Numbered from the stretch's first letter, positions 28,642 through 37,244 are shown. The stretch is 37,324 nucleotides of DNA from Acinetobacter sp. Ver3 (GCF_000632455.1 NZ_JFYL01000027.1:1-37324), one strand, 5' to 3'. Notes: generated by a model from the sequence alone, not told the origin. Made by a program: numbers and translations.

Positions 28642-28795
28642 TTGATTTGCAACAATGTGTTGTATTTATGATGCTTTGAGTTGATTAAAAAATATTCGAA
28701 ATTTATGGTGTGATGACGCGATCGAAAAATGATCTAGGGAAAAGAATTAAATCAATCGTAATTCAGAACACTTAACATAAGAAGAGGCGTAACCA

Positions 28796-30475
28796 ATGAA
28801 TGATGAATATAACGGCTTCACTCGAACTGGGGGCTTTGATGCAATGTATTATTGGGAGCAATTCCAACCAATTATTGCTGCAGTGGCCATTTTACTCATA
28901 GGATGGATCATCGCTTTAATCGTTGCCGCAGGGGTTAAGAAGGTACTTGCAAAATTAAATACCAATCAAAAATTGAGTAGTGCGACAGGACATCGCTCAA
29001 ATATAGAAAATATCATCTCCAGAGTCGTTTTCTGGCTGATCCTCATTATTGCTGTTATTGGTTCACTCAACGTTTTAAATCTGACCAGTGTGAGTGGTCC
29101 TTTTAGTAATATGGTTCAACAATTCTTACTATTTATCCCACAATTATTGGCTGCTGTAGCAGTTGGTTTTATTGGATGGATCGTAGCAAATTTAGTCAAA
29201 GTTGGATTAACTCGACTACTCAGTCGTACGCAACTGGATGAAAAACTCAGTCAAGATGTCGGTGTGAGCTCATTTAGCCAAAATATCAGTGAAATTGTTT
29301 ACTGGCTCATTTTATTGCTGTTCTTACCGATCGTGCTGTCTATTTTGGGCTTAAATGGTTTGTTATATCCAGTTCAGAATATGGTGACTGAAGCCGTTGC
29401 ATACTTGCCGAATATCTTTATGGCAGGTGTGATTTTATTTGTTGGTTACATTTTGGCAAAAATTGTACGCGGTATTGTCGAAGGGCTACTTTCAAGTTTG
29501 AATGTCCAACAGCAAGCTGAAAAAGTCGGAGTTTTTAAAAATTCTAATCTGCCTAAGCTATTAGGATCATTTGTATTTGCCTTAGTAATCATTACTTCAC
29601 TGATTATTGCGTTTGAGGCTTTGGGTGTAGACGCGATTTCACAACCAGCAACGGCTATGTTGTATGAAATCATGAATGCAATTCCACATATCATCGCAGC
29701 AGGTTTAATCCTGATCATTGCTTATGTGGTCTCACGTTTCGTATCTAATCTTGTGGTTGAAGTGATCGCTGGGACAGGTGTTGATAACATTCCTCAAAAG
29801 CTCGATATGCAACGATTTTTGGGTCAAACCAAAATATCAAAAGTTGTCGGTCATTTGATTGTATTCTTCACCATGCTCTTTGCGGTGTCTGAAGCTGCGA
29901 ATCGTTTGGGCTTTGATCAAATTAGTGATTTGATTGCGATGTTCATTTATTTCGGAGCGAATGTACTTTTAGGAGCAGTTATCCTCGTCATTGGTTTCTG
30001 GTTAGCAAATCTTGTTGCCGATGTGGTGAAGCGTGGTGAGACCAATAGCGCACATTGGTTAGCGAATCTTGTCCGAGTACTGATCATTGGTTTAGTCGTG
30101 GCAATGGGCTTGCGTGCAATGGGAATCGCTGACTCGATCGTAAATTTAGCCTTTGGATTAACACTTGGAGCGGTTGCTGTCGCTTTTGCACTTGCATTTG
30201 GTCTAGGTGGTCGCCAACCTGCAGAGCGATTGTTGACTGACTTAATCGATAAAGCGAAATCTGACGCGAATAAGCCAAGACCAAATCAGCCTGAACAAGT
30301 CACGCCACCACTTACTGAGCAAATGGATGCTTCAACTGTTGCGGAAGAATATCAAGACGAAGACATTCCACCCACGCAAATTGATGTAGAGGCACCAACT
30401 CAACCATTGAATAATCCTTATGGGTCTACAGGGGAGTCAGATCAAAATACGCCGCCTAAAAATGACCCTAAATAA
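28796..30475 (+). CDS. Conserved-TM-helix repeat membrane protein, mechanosensitive-channel-like
   Basis: 559 aa, with five homologous Gly/Ala-rich helices starting at residues about 24, 114, 204, 296 and 386. The spacing is 90-92 residues, each helix carrying a G(W/Y/F) pair near its end and each followed by a second hydrophobic helix. This is the pattern of the 'conserved TM helix' (TM_helix) repeat found in CmpX and MscS-related proteins. A last Gly/Ala-rich helix (about 446-471, GLTLGAVAVAFALAFGLGGR) resembles the pore helix of MscS, but the following beta domain is missing; instead there is an 85-residue hydrophilic P/Q/T-rich tail. AGAGG lies 8 bases before the ATG. Possibly an osmotic or envelope-stress channel; this is inference. 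Confidence 0.88.
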   Translation: MNDEYNGFTRTGGFDAMYYWEQFQPIIAAVAILLIGWIIALIVAAGVKKVLAKLNTNQKLSSATGHRSNIENIISRVVFWLILIIAVIGSLNVLNLTSVSGPFSNMVQQFLLFIPQLLAAVAVGFIGWIVANLVKVGLTRLLSRTQLDEKLSQDVGVSSFSQNISEIVYWLILLLFLPIVLSILGLNGLLYPVQNMVTEAVAYLPNIFMAGVILFVGYILAKIVRGIVEGLLSSLNVQQQAEKVGVFKNSNLPKLLGSFVFALVIITSLIIAFEALGVDAISQPATAMLYEIMNAIPHIIAAGLILIIAYVVSRFVSNLVVEVIAGTGVDNIPQKLDMQRFLGQTKISKVVGHLIVFFTMLFAVSEAANRLGFDQISDLIAMFIYFGANVLLGAVILVIGFWLANLVADVVKRGETNSAHWLANLVRVLIIGLVVAMGLRAMGIADSIVNLAFGLTLGAVAVAFALAFGLGGRQPAERLLTDLIDKAKSDANKPRPNQPEQVTPPLTEQMDASTVAEEYQDEDIPPTQIDVEAPTQPLNNPYGSTGESDQNTPPKNDPK

Positions 30476-30541
30476 CATGTAATTTTGTGTCGGGATCAGT
30501 CAGCATGGTTTGGCTGATCCTCATGAAAAAGAGTAAAAATT

Positions 30542-30751
30542 ATGAGTAAGAAATTTAATAAATTATTCGCCCCAATAGTGATTGCGGGTATCACCGTGGG
30601 TTTTTTAGCAAGCGCTTACCGCTTTGTTTTTGCAAATTCAAAAGCTACTGAAAACAACAGACTCAATACACCATCTATTGATGATGCAGTAACAGATCCA
30701 ACCACACAAATGATTGATTCAACTGATACCAACGCCCAAAGACCCTCATAA
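30542..30751 (+). CDS. Small single-pass membrane protein, 69 aa
   Basis: Basic N-terminus (MSKKFNK), one hydrophobic segment (about residues 9-31), then a polar Asp/Thr/Asn-rich tail. It could be an uncleaved anchor or a signal peptide (cleavage after VFA is conceivable). AAGAG lies upstream. It starts 66 bases after the TM-repeat gene and may share its mRNA; a GGATCAG/CTGATCC hairpin (30493-30520) lies between them without a T-run. Confidence 0.7.
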   Translation: MSKKFNKLFAPIVIAGITVGFLASAYRFVFANSKATENNRLNTPSIDDAVTDPTTQMIDSTDTNAQRPS

Positions 30752-30816
30752 ATTACTTCCTTTAGAAAAGATAAATCAATAATGAAGCATTCGATTGATC
30801 AATAGGGACGATATTC

Positions 30817-30841
30817 AAAGAGGGCAAAGGATGCCCCCTTT
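30817..30841. terminator. Weak terminator-like hairpin between convergent genes
   Basis: AAAGAGGGC (30817-30825) pairs with GCCCCCTTT (30833-30841) with one mismatch and a 7-nt loop. The T-run is short. Confidence 0.5.
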
Positions 30842-30871
30842 AATGAAAAAATGAACAATACTCGTTGTTAA

Positions 30872-32071
30872 TTAGACATACTCAGATGCGGCATGTGCAG
30901 ATGACCAAGCCCATTGAAAGTTAAATCCACCTAAATGGCCAGTTACATCGAGTATTTCACCGACGAAGAAAAGTCCTTTTTGCTTTTTACTTTCCATTGT
31001 TTTTGAGGAAACTTCAGTGGTATCAACTCCACCTAAAGTCACCTCAGCCGTACGGTATCCTTCAGTCCCAGAAGGTTTAACTTCAAATGCATGAAGGCGC
31101 TGGGCAATCGTCTCTAACTTCTCATCACTGATATTACCGATTGATATTTCAGCTTGATCCATCCAAATCAACTGTTGCAATTCAACTACGACACTCTTGG
31201 GTAAGTGTTCAGCGAGTAAGGTGCGGAGTAACACTTTAGGTTGATTTTGTTTTCTAGTTTTAAAAAAATCCAAGAGATCAAGACTCGGTAAAAAGTCGAC
31301 TTTAAAACTTTGACCCACATCCCAATAGTTTGAGAGCTGTAAAGAACTTGGACCACTTAAACCACGGTGCGTAAACAAGAGTGCTTCAGTAAAGCTATTG
31401 AGATGATTGCTTAATGTCGCTTCAACAGCATTGCCACTGAGTCGTGTCGTCACTTCTTTGAAACCATCAGAAAAAGTAAAGGGGACTAGACCTGCACGAG
31501 TCGGATAAACATAGTGTCCAAATTGTTTAGCAATCTCATAGCCAATGCCTGAGCCTCCAAGCGTCGGAATTGAGAGACCACCAGATGCGACCACGACAGA
31601 TTCAACTTCAAAATAACCTAAATTGGTTGCTACTTGAAAACCGTGCTCCTCAAGGGCGTTGACGGCTTTCACCTCGCAACTGGTTTTGATGTCGACTAGA
31701 CCAGTTTTGTCACATTCAGCAAGTAACATGGCTAAGATTTCTTTCGCGCCGTTGAGGGTAAAGAGCTGACCGTGTTTACGTTCTTCGTATTCAATGCCAT
31801 ATTCGCAGACCAAGGCAATGAAATCCCAATTGGTATAACGAGTGAGTGCTGAGATAACAAAATGCGGGTTATGTGAAATATAGTTGTCAGGCTCAACATA
31901 CAGATTGGTAAAGTTACATTTACCGCCACCTGACATGAGAATTTTTTTCCCTACTTTATTGGCTTTTTCAACCACCACGACACGACGCCCACGTTGAGCA
32001 GCCATATATGCGGTCATTAAACCAGATGCACCCGCACCTATTACTAAAACATCGTATTGCTTGGAAGACAT
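30872..32071 (-). CDS. NAD(P)/FAD-dependent oxidoreductase, HI0933/YhiN family
   Basis: Rossmann FAD-binding N-terminus (YDVLVIGAGASGLMTAY, GAGASG at 12-17) and the family block SGGGKCNFTN (47-56). The C-terminal VGEILDVTGHLGGFNFQWAW is typical of HI0933-like flavoproteins, whose physiological substrate is not established. ATG 32071 (MSSKQYDV) is chosen over a TTG four codons upstream. Neither has a good ribosome binding site. Length is 399 aa, normal. It lies 102 bases downstream of the PLP enzyme gene on the same strand. Confidence 0.9.
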   Translation of the reverse strand: MSSKQYDVLVIGAGASGLMTAYMAAQRGRRVVVVEKANKVGKKILMSGGGKCNFTNLYVEPDNYISHNPHFVISALTRYTNWDFIALVCEYGIEYEERKHGQLFTLNGAKEILAMLLAECDKTGLVDIKTSCEVKAVNALEEHGFQVATNLGYFEVESVVVASGGLSIPTLGGSGIGYEIAKQFGHYVYPTRAGLVPFTFSDGFKEVTTRLSGNAVEATLSNHLNSFTEALLFTHRGLSGPSSLQLSNYWDVGQSFKVDFLPSLDLLDFFKTRKQNQPKVLLRTLLAEHLPKSVVVELQQLIWMDQAEISIGNISDEKLETIAQRLHAFEVKPSGTEGYRTAEVTLGGVDTTEVSSKTMESKKQKGLFFVGEILDVTGHLGGFNFQWAWSSAHAASEYV

Positions 32072-32173
32072 GAAAATAATCAAAAAACGAAACAGCGCAA
32101 TTATAACGGTAAATTAAGATGAACTGAGCATTATCGGATTAATTCAAGCGAACAGAAGCAGAAGCAAGATCAA

Positions 32174-33034
32174 CTAAATCGTTCGACCTTGAAGCCCGCC
32201 CGAATGAATGACTAAAACTTTAGCGTTTTTGGGGAAATAGTTTTGTTGTATAAGATCATGAATGCCAAACATCATTTTTCCGGTATAGACTTGTTCAAGT
32301 GGAATACGGTATTCATATTCAAACTTTTCAATAAATTGAATCAGTTCAGGTCGGGTTTTGGCATAGCCTCCGAAGCAATAATCATCAGTGATATGCCAGT
32401 TGTTTTTACCCGTCAGTAGTTTTACTTCATCATTCAGAAAATTGCCTTTTAACGCAGAAAATCCAATAATTCTTTGATGGCTTAAACTGCGTTCAATCAA
32501 TCCTGAAATCGTACCGCCTGTTCCGACAGCACAACAAATGAAGTCAAAGGTCTGATCAGCATCTTTTAAAATTTCTTGAGTGCCCTGAATGGCAAGCGAG
32601 TTGGTGCCACCTTCTGGAATTAAATAACTTTCAGGAAAGCGTTGCGCTAAGTGAGCTAAAAACTCAGGATCATTTTTGTGTCGATATGCTTCTCGTGAGA
32701 TAAAGTGCAGCGCCATACCAAAACGTTCTGCGGTGGCGAGGGTGTGATTGCGTGCTGAGTTTTTAAGTTCTTCACCACGAATGATCCCAATAGACTGAAA
32801 GCCAAATTGATGCGCAGCAAACCCTGTGGCGGCAATATGATTTGAATAAGCCCCACCAAAGGTCATTACTTTTTGAAAGCCTTGACGTTTTGCCTCAATA
32901 AAATTGTATTTCAGTTTATAAAACTTATTTCCCGAGATATGTGGATGAATTTGGTCTAAACGGCGAACGGTGATGTTTAAACCATTTAAAGAAATTTCCT
33001 GATCTTGAACCTGTTGGGCTATCGTATCAAACAT
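32174..33034 (-). CDS. PLP enzyme of the ACC deaminase/D-cysteine desulfhydrase family
   Basis: Fold-type II PLP enzyme. SGNKFYKLKYN (34-44) contains the likely PLP lysine (K37 in GNK), GGAYSNHIAATG (60-71) the cofactor and substrate loop, and GTGGTISG the phosphate-binding loop. At 286 aa it is shorter than typical ACC deaminases (about 330-340 aa), nearer the shorter pyridoxal-dependent deaminases. Substrate cannot be decided from motifs; D-cysteine or a related D-amino acid is more likely than ACC. Upstream no strong ribosome binding site is seen. Confidence 0.85.
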   Translation of the reverse strand: MFDTIAQQVQDQEISLNGLNITVRRLDQIHPHISGNKFYKLKYNFIEAKRQGFQKVMTFGGAYSNHIAATGFAAHQFGFQSIGIIRGEELKNSARNHTLATAERFGMALHFISREAYRHKNDPEFLAHLAQRFPESYLIPEGGTNSLAIQGTQEILKDADQTFDFICCAVGTGGTISGLIERSLSHQRIIGFSALKGNFLNDEVKLLTGKNNWHITDDYCFGGYAKTRPELIQFIEKFEYEYRIPLEQVYTGKMMFGIHDLIQQNYFPKNAKVLVIHSGGLQGRTI

Positions 33035-33178
33035 AGTGCGAGAATTTGGTTTTTTAAGAGTATAGCGGATTTCGAATCTTAGCTCTTACTCGGAGAAATT
33101 GAAAAACAGTGAAAAAATATGTTTAAAAAATAATCAAAAGTGCTAATCTGAAAGAAAACGGAATTTTGGGAGGGTGGC

Positions 33179-33373
33179 ATGAAGCAATCTCTATCCATTT
33201 TATTATTGGGTTTGTTTGTTTTAACGGCCTTAGGCTGTGAGCAGGATTTTCTAAACAAACCAAAAACTGAAGCACGAAGTATGATTATTGCTGGCGTACC
33301 TGTACAGGAAAGGGACTATCGTCTGTCTCCGCACGAAACTGCATATAATGAAGCACTGTCAGATGATGATTAG
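33179..33373 (+). CDS. Small lipoprotein, 64 aa
   Basis: Signal peptide with hydrophobic core SILLLGLFVLTALG and lipobox ending ALGC, lipidated Cys C20. The mature part is only 45 residues, polar and ending DDD. Asp is absent at +2 (Glu present), favouring outer-membrane sorting. GGGAGG lies 5 bases before the ATG, a very strong site. Unknown function. Confidence 0.85.
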   Translation: MKQSLSILLLGLFVLTALGCEQDFLNKPKTEARSMIIAGVPVQERDYRLSPHETAYNEALSDDD

Positions 33374-33560
33374 CATGACTTGGCTATTTTTATAAAATCA
33401 ATTGTATTTAATTTATACAGTAAACTAATTCGCTAAAAATAATAAAATAAATAGTGAATAATTTTAATATTTAAAAAAATCACTCAAATAATTAGGGAAA
33501 TATTCATAAGGCTTCCAAGTAGAATAACGCGATAAATCAATCATCTACTATGGAATTAAT

Positions 33561-34184
33561 GTGGAATCAATTTGGATTTTAGGTTCGATTGCAGCAGCAC
33601 TTTTACTGGGCGCAATGAGTCCGGGGCCGACTTCAATCTATGTCGCTAAAAATTCAATCGCTATTTCGCGTAAACATGGTTTATTTACTGCACTAGGAAC
33701 TGGTTTCGGTGCTGCGATTTTTGGTTTATTGGCAGTATTAGGTTTACAGGCATTCTTACTTGCAGTGCCTTCAGCATATTTGGCTTTGAAAATCTGCGGT
33801 GGATTATATTTATTGTTTTTGGCTTATAAAATTATCAAACATGCCAAAGATCCAATCGAAGCTGATCATTCTGCATCGCATCCGATGAGTTTACGACGTG
33901 CATTTACCACAGGCTTAATTACTCAATTGTCGAATCCTAAAATTGCCATTGTACTTGCCAGTATTTTCACAGCTTTATTACCCAAAGAGATTCCGTTGTA
34001 TTTTTACTTTGTGTTACCAATGCTGTGCTTTTTTATCGATGCTGGTTGGTGCTCGTTGGTGGCGGTTGCATTATCAGCGGAAAAGCCGCGTGCGGTATAT
34101 TTAAAATTTAAGAAAGTATTTGATCGTGGTGCGGGCATTGTGATGTCTGTGCTCGGATTGAAATTGATTTTTGGTGTGAAGTAG
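33561..34184 (+). CDS. LysE/RhtB-family amino-acid exporter
   Basis: Six predicted membrane helices in 207 aa. The signature GAMSPGPTSIYVAKNSI near residues 17-33 matches the family motif around the conserved SPGP. The cytoplasmic loop (about 90-108) is charged. Translation begins at GTG 33561 because no in-frame ATG precedes it; the site TGGAA is modest. Substrate unknown (neutral amino acids or homoserine lactones in relatives). Confidence 0.9.
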   Translation: MESIWILGSIAAALLLGAMSPGPTSIYVAKNSIAISRKHGLFTALGTGFGAAIFGLLAVLGLQAFLLAVPSAYLALKICGGLYLLFLAYKIIKHAKDPIEADHSASHPMSLRRAFTTGLITQLSNPKIAIVLASIFTALLPKEIPLYFYFVLPMLCFFIDAGWCSLVAVALSAEKPRAVYLKFKKVFDRGAGIVMSVLGLKLIFGVK

Positions 34185-34263
34185 ATCACATTTTTAATCT
34201 TGTCTAACAATTTTTATGATCTGACCTGAATTCACATTTGCCAGTCCTGATCAGCTATAAAGA

Positions 34264-34335
34264 ACTGAGGAGAGGTTGTTTAGGGTGTAAATATCTCTCA
34301 TTGTTTGTGAGTTTGTTATGTATTCTCTCCTCAGT
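34264..34335 (+). repeat. 11-bp inverted repeat flanking a start codon
   Basis: ACTGAGGAGAG (34264-34274) and CTCTCCTCAGT (34325-34335) are perfect complements 50 bases apart. The ATG at 34318 lies inside the loop, and the right arm is within codons 3-6 of the gene. The left arm contains the only strong Shine-Dalgarno-like sequence nearby. Confidence 0.6.
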
Positions 34336-35436
34336 AGTCATTCAAAAAATAAAAGTCTACAACAAAAGTTCTACTATCAATTGGGTCAAATGGCCAAAAA
34401 CCTTTTGGGTGCAGTAGAGCCAGAAGAACAAGCATTTTTACCGCGTGAATATAATTTAGATGCGCATGTTTTTCATCGTCAATTCGCGAGTACGCATTAT
34501 GGAATTATGATTCCAGATTTGCCTGAGCCTTTTCGGTATCTGTCCTATGCTTCTGTCATTGGTGATGTTGGTGCGAAGATAACGCATTTACCCAAGTCGA
34601 TTTCTGGTCTTAGTCCTGAAAATACCGCTACTTTGGTCCATGGAACAGCCTTATCGACAGATGAAGAAGCCTTCCGCATTTATAATATTCAAGACGAAAT
34701 TGTATTCCATCAAAAGCCATTTAAGGTTGAGTTTGGTCGAGAATCTTTCCTTGCTGAAATTGAAAGGAGTTATCATCTAGTATCTGAACGTGATGATCTG
34801 CAAGTTGATCTTTGGTTAACCCCAACGCCTGCCATTACGTGGTTTGCACATAGCATGTTATATCAGCACTTTAGTGTATTGATGCAATATGACGGTCATC
34901 TCACCCAACATGGAAAACGTGTTGAAGTTCAAGGACTATGTACACTGGAACATTGGAAAGCAGTCTCAAGCTCAATGTTGCCGAGTCCCATTAAACCGAC
35001 CACAGGATTGGTGCCGTTAGACAGTTTTAGTTATCAAGTCATCAACATAGATGATGAGTCACAATTGGTCTTGGCCTATATCGGTTTTGCAGGTGAACCT
35101 ACTTATACGGCCGTGTCGTATCGTCATATTGATGGTACTTCTATTCAATATGATGGTGAGGTTGCTTTTCAAGTGATTGCATTAAAGCCTGATCCGAAAA
35201 TAACACTTGATGGTTTTGAGATGGAGGTGCCTCAGTCTTTTAGATGGATTGCACATCATCAAGGTGAGAAAGTGTTAGATATTCTTGCGGTGGCAGATAC
35301 GGAATATTGTTATGGTTTAGCCGCAGGTTATGTGAGTTCTTATCAGTGGAGTGGTTTGCTGAATGGAACTGAACGTAAGGGGCGAGGTTATGTTGAATAT
35401 ATCGACCGAAGACAGAACGTAAATTTAGACACCTAA
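34318..35436 (+). CDS. Hypothetical protein, 372 aa
   Basis: No family is assigned. The protein appears soluble, without signal peptide, rich in beta-type stretches and aromatic residues (for example LQVDLWLTPTPAITWFAHS and SYQWSGLLNG near the C-terminus), reminiscent of a lipocalin-like or carotenoid-hydratase-like two-barrel fold, but this is only an impression. The ATG at 34318 has no good ribosome binding site; an internal ATG at 34393 (MAKNLLGA) is an alternative. An 11-bp inverted repeat surrounds the start. Confidence 0.85.
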   Translation: MYSLLSSHSKNKSLQQKFYYQLGQMAKNLLGAVEPEEQAFLPREYNLDAHVFHRQFASTHYGIMIPDLPEPFRYLSYASVIGDVGAKITHLPKSISGLSPENTATLVHGTALSTDEEAFRIYNIQDEIVFHQKPFKVEFGRESFLAEIERSYHLVSERDDLQVDLWLTPTPAITWFAHSMLYQHFSVLMQYDGHLTQHGKRVEVQGLCTLEHWKAVSSSMLPSPIKPTTGLVPLDSFSYQVINIDDESQLVLAYIGFAGEPTYTAVSYRHIDGTSIQYDGEVAFQVIALKPDPKITLDGFEMEVPQSFRWIAHHQGEKVLDILAVADTEYCYGLAAGYVSSYQWSGLLNGTERKGRGYVEYIDRRQNVNLDT

Positions 35437-35460
35437 TTTTTGAATTAAATACGCCTAAAA

Positions 35461-35492
35461 AAAAAGCCTCTAAACGTATTAGAGGCTTTTAA
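35461..35492. terminator. Bidirectional terminator
   Basis: AAAAGCCTCTA (35462-35472) and TAGAGGCTTTT (35480-35490) with a 7-nt loop, A-run before and A/T after. It lies between convergent genes. Confidence 0.9.
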
Positions 35493-35497
35493 AAATC

Positions 35498-35854
35498 TTA
35501 TTTCTTACATTCAGGCTGTGAACGGTCAATTACTTGTGTACCTTCTACACGATAACCAATTTGACCAACAATGAATGCTTGATTCAATTGAGTGATCACC
35601 ACATCAGAAAGAGCCACAGCGCAACGGTTTTTTTCAATAGCACGATCTACAGCAGTTTTAAAGTTTGGAACCCCTAAAGGGAACAAGACAACTGGGACCT
35701 TATCTTCACCTGTTACACGTTCACCTTTCACGAACTGATTTGAGTTAAGATTGTAGTTTTTAGTTGAAGCAACTGTCATATCAGCCATACGAACTGAACA
35801 GCCTGTCGCCAATACTGAAGTTGCTGCGATAATTGAAATTAATAATTTTTTCAT
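35498..35854 (-). CDS. Predicted lipoprotein, 118 aa
   Basis: Signal peptide MKKLLISIIAATSVLATG with lipid-anchor Cys C19. The mature protein contains MTVASTKNYNL, an LFPLGVPNFKTAVDRAIE block and two further cysteines (C78 and C116) that could pair in the periplasm. Family not named. GGGGG lies upstream of the ATG. It is 76 bases downstream of the hydrolase gene on the same strand and ends at a shared terminator. Confidence 0.85.
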   Translation of the reverse strand: MKKLLISIIAATSVLATGCSVRMADMTVASTKNYNLNSNQFVKGERVTGEDKVPVVLFPLGVPNFKTAVDRAIEKNRCAVALSDVVITQLNQAFIVGQIGYRVEGTQVIDRSQPECKK

Positions 35855-35930
35855 TAGTTTACCCCCGTTTTTTAAGCGAGGGAACTTTAAATAAAAATAC
35901 TTGAAATTTCAACCATTGCATGACTTTAGT

Positions 35931-36902
35931 TTAATCTTTAAAGTGAACCGGTATCCATTGGTAGCTTTGTCCATCTTTGGAATAAATGTGCCCAAGTCCT
36001 GGGAACGGTAAGTGTGGTGCTGCAATCAACTGCCCATCTTTGGCATATTCAGCAAAGTGCTTTAAACGAGTTTGAATTGCAGTTTGTGGGTCAATATCAA
36101 ACTCAATGGCAGTTTCAGGTTTGTCGAACTGCAAGGTATGTGAATGTACGATATCGCCAATAAACACCACTTCTTGTCCATCAGCTTTCAGTTTAAAGCT
36201 GTAATGCCCTGGTGTATGACCAAAGGATGGTTTAAATTCGATATCACCAAAGCGTAAAGATTTATCAGATAAGACTATTACTTGTTTCGCTTTTTCATAT
36301 GGTGCAAGCGCTGCTTTGATTTTTTCGACTGTTCCTAAAAAACCTGCTTGTTTGTCTTTTGGCAGTTTTTTTACGGTATTTGGACTCAGCCAATAGTCAT
36401 ATTCCGTTTTTGAAATATGCAGCGTTGCATTTGGATAATTCGCTACGCCGTTGTTTGAAATACCACACACATGGTCAGGGTGCAAGTGAGTGAGGAAGAT
36501 ACCATTCACTTGCGTAGGCTGATAACCAGATGCTTTGAGGTTGTTATAGATTGAACCTAAATGTGCGCCAAAGCAGCTAGCAGCTCCGCTGTCGACCATC
36601 AGCAGTTGGTTGCCTGTATTGATGAGAAAGGCGTTGACTGAGGTTTGTATGCCTTTGTCGTTCACCGCAGCGTATTTCTTTAGGATTTCAGTTTTATCAA
36701 AGTCGCTTAAGCCTTTAAACATAGATGGATTGAGATGGTTTGTACCATCGAGTAGGGCGGTGATTTGGGTGTTTCCGATTTGGTGATGGTAGTAGCCAGC
36801 GACTTGTTTTTGCGTTGGGATATGGTTTGGTTCAGCAGCTTGGGTGCTGAAGGCTGTGGTGCTTAAAGCGAATGTGAGGAATAGGGGTTTTAGAGTTTTC
36901 AT
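35931..36902 (-). CDS. Exported metallo-beta-lactamase-fold hydrolase
   Basis: Sec signal peptide (about residues 1-22, AFSTQA before the mature AEP). Zn ligands HLHPDH (H139, H141, D143, H144), H229 (GHTPGH), D250 (FIGDIVH) and H297 complete a binuclear MBL site. It is 323 aa. The pattern resembles periplasmic MBL hydrolases related to lactonases; substrate is not determined, and nothing specifically indicates beta-lactam hydrolysis. The lipoprotein gene follows. Confidence 0.92.
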   Translation of the reverse strand: MKTLKPLFLTFALSTTAFSTQAAEPNHIPTQKQVAGYYHHQIGNTQITALLDGTNHLNPSMFKGLSDFDKTEILKKYAAVNDKGIQTSVNAFLINTGNQLLMVDSGAASCFGAHLGSIYNNLKASGYQPTQVNGIFLTHLHPDHVCGISNNGVANYPNATLHISKTEYDYWLSPNTVKKLPKDKQAGFLGTVEKIKAALAPYEKAKQVIVLSDKSLRFGDIEFKPSFGHTPGHYSFKLKADGQEVVFIGDIVHSHTLQFDKPETAIEFDIDPQTAIQTRLKHFAEYAKDGQLIAAPHLPFPGLGHIYSKDGQSYQWIPVHFKD

Positions 36903-36969
36903 AGGCTTCTTTTAGATTTTAAAGGATTACTTCTTTTTTATCATATTTATAGTTGTTTTATAAAAATGA

Positions 36970-37067
36970 CCCCTCCCTAACCCTCTCCTAAAAGGAGAGG
37001 GAAATGCACGAAATTATTATAGTAATGCGTTCTCCCTCTCCCTATGGGAGAGGGTCGGGGTGAGGGA
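36970..37067. repeat. Inverted pair of REP-like palindromes
   Basis: Hairpin 1 is CCCTCTCCT (36981-36989) / AGGAGAGGG (36993-37001); hairpin 2 is CCCTCTCCC (37034-37042) / GGGAGAGGG (37046-37054). The flanks CCCCTCCCTAA and GTCGGGGTGAGGG are related in opposite orientation, so the two units form a head-to-head element about 98 bp long. GC content is far higher than the surroundings. This is like the BIME arrangement of REP sequences spread by RAYT transposases. Confidence 0.8.
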
Positions 37068-37074
37068 TATAGGC

Positions 37075-37224
37075 ATGTCGCTGAAAACTTGTTGTTCGAG
37101 CAAATTGCCGTTAGAAAAGTTGAGGAAGCACCAGTTTAAGTTTGCTGAGTTTAAAAAAGCGTACGATGTGTTTAAGCATGCAGCAGATGAAAATGCGATG
37201 AAAGTGATGATTGCAGTCGAATAA
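37075..37224 (+). pseudogene. C-terminal remnant of a zinc-dependent alcohol dehydrogenase
   Basis: A 49-codon open stretch ends KFAEFKKAYDVFKHAADENA followed by MKVMIAVE. This matches the C-terminal pattern of zinc alcohol dehydrogenases (HxFKxxE..KAYDxFxxAA...ALKVMI). The catalytic and NAD-binding domains are absent; upstream sequence is replaced directly by the REP-like element. A terminator follows the stop, as expected for the original gene end. Confidence 0.65.
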
Positions 37225-37244
37225 TTCATTTTTGAGTTGCAATA

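Noticed and set aside
30493..30520. Terminator after the TM-repeat gene
   Set aside because: The 7-bp stem has a 14-nt loop and no T-run, so it is more likely a spacer hairpin.
36970..37067. CRISPR-like repeats
   Set aside because: Only two palindromic units in inverted orientation; no regular direct repeats or spacers.
37017..37229. 70-codon minus-strand ORF at the window end
   Set aside because: Antisense to the alcohol dehydrogenase remnant and runs through the REP palindrome.
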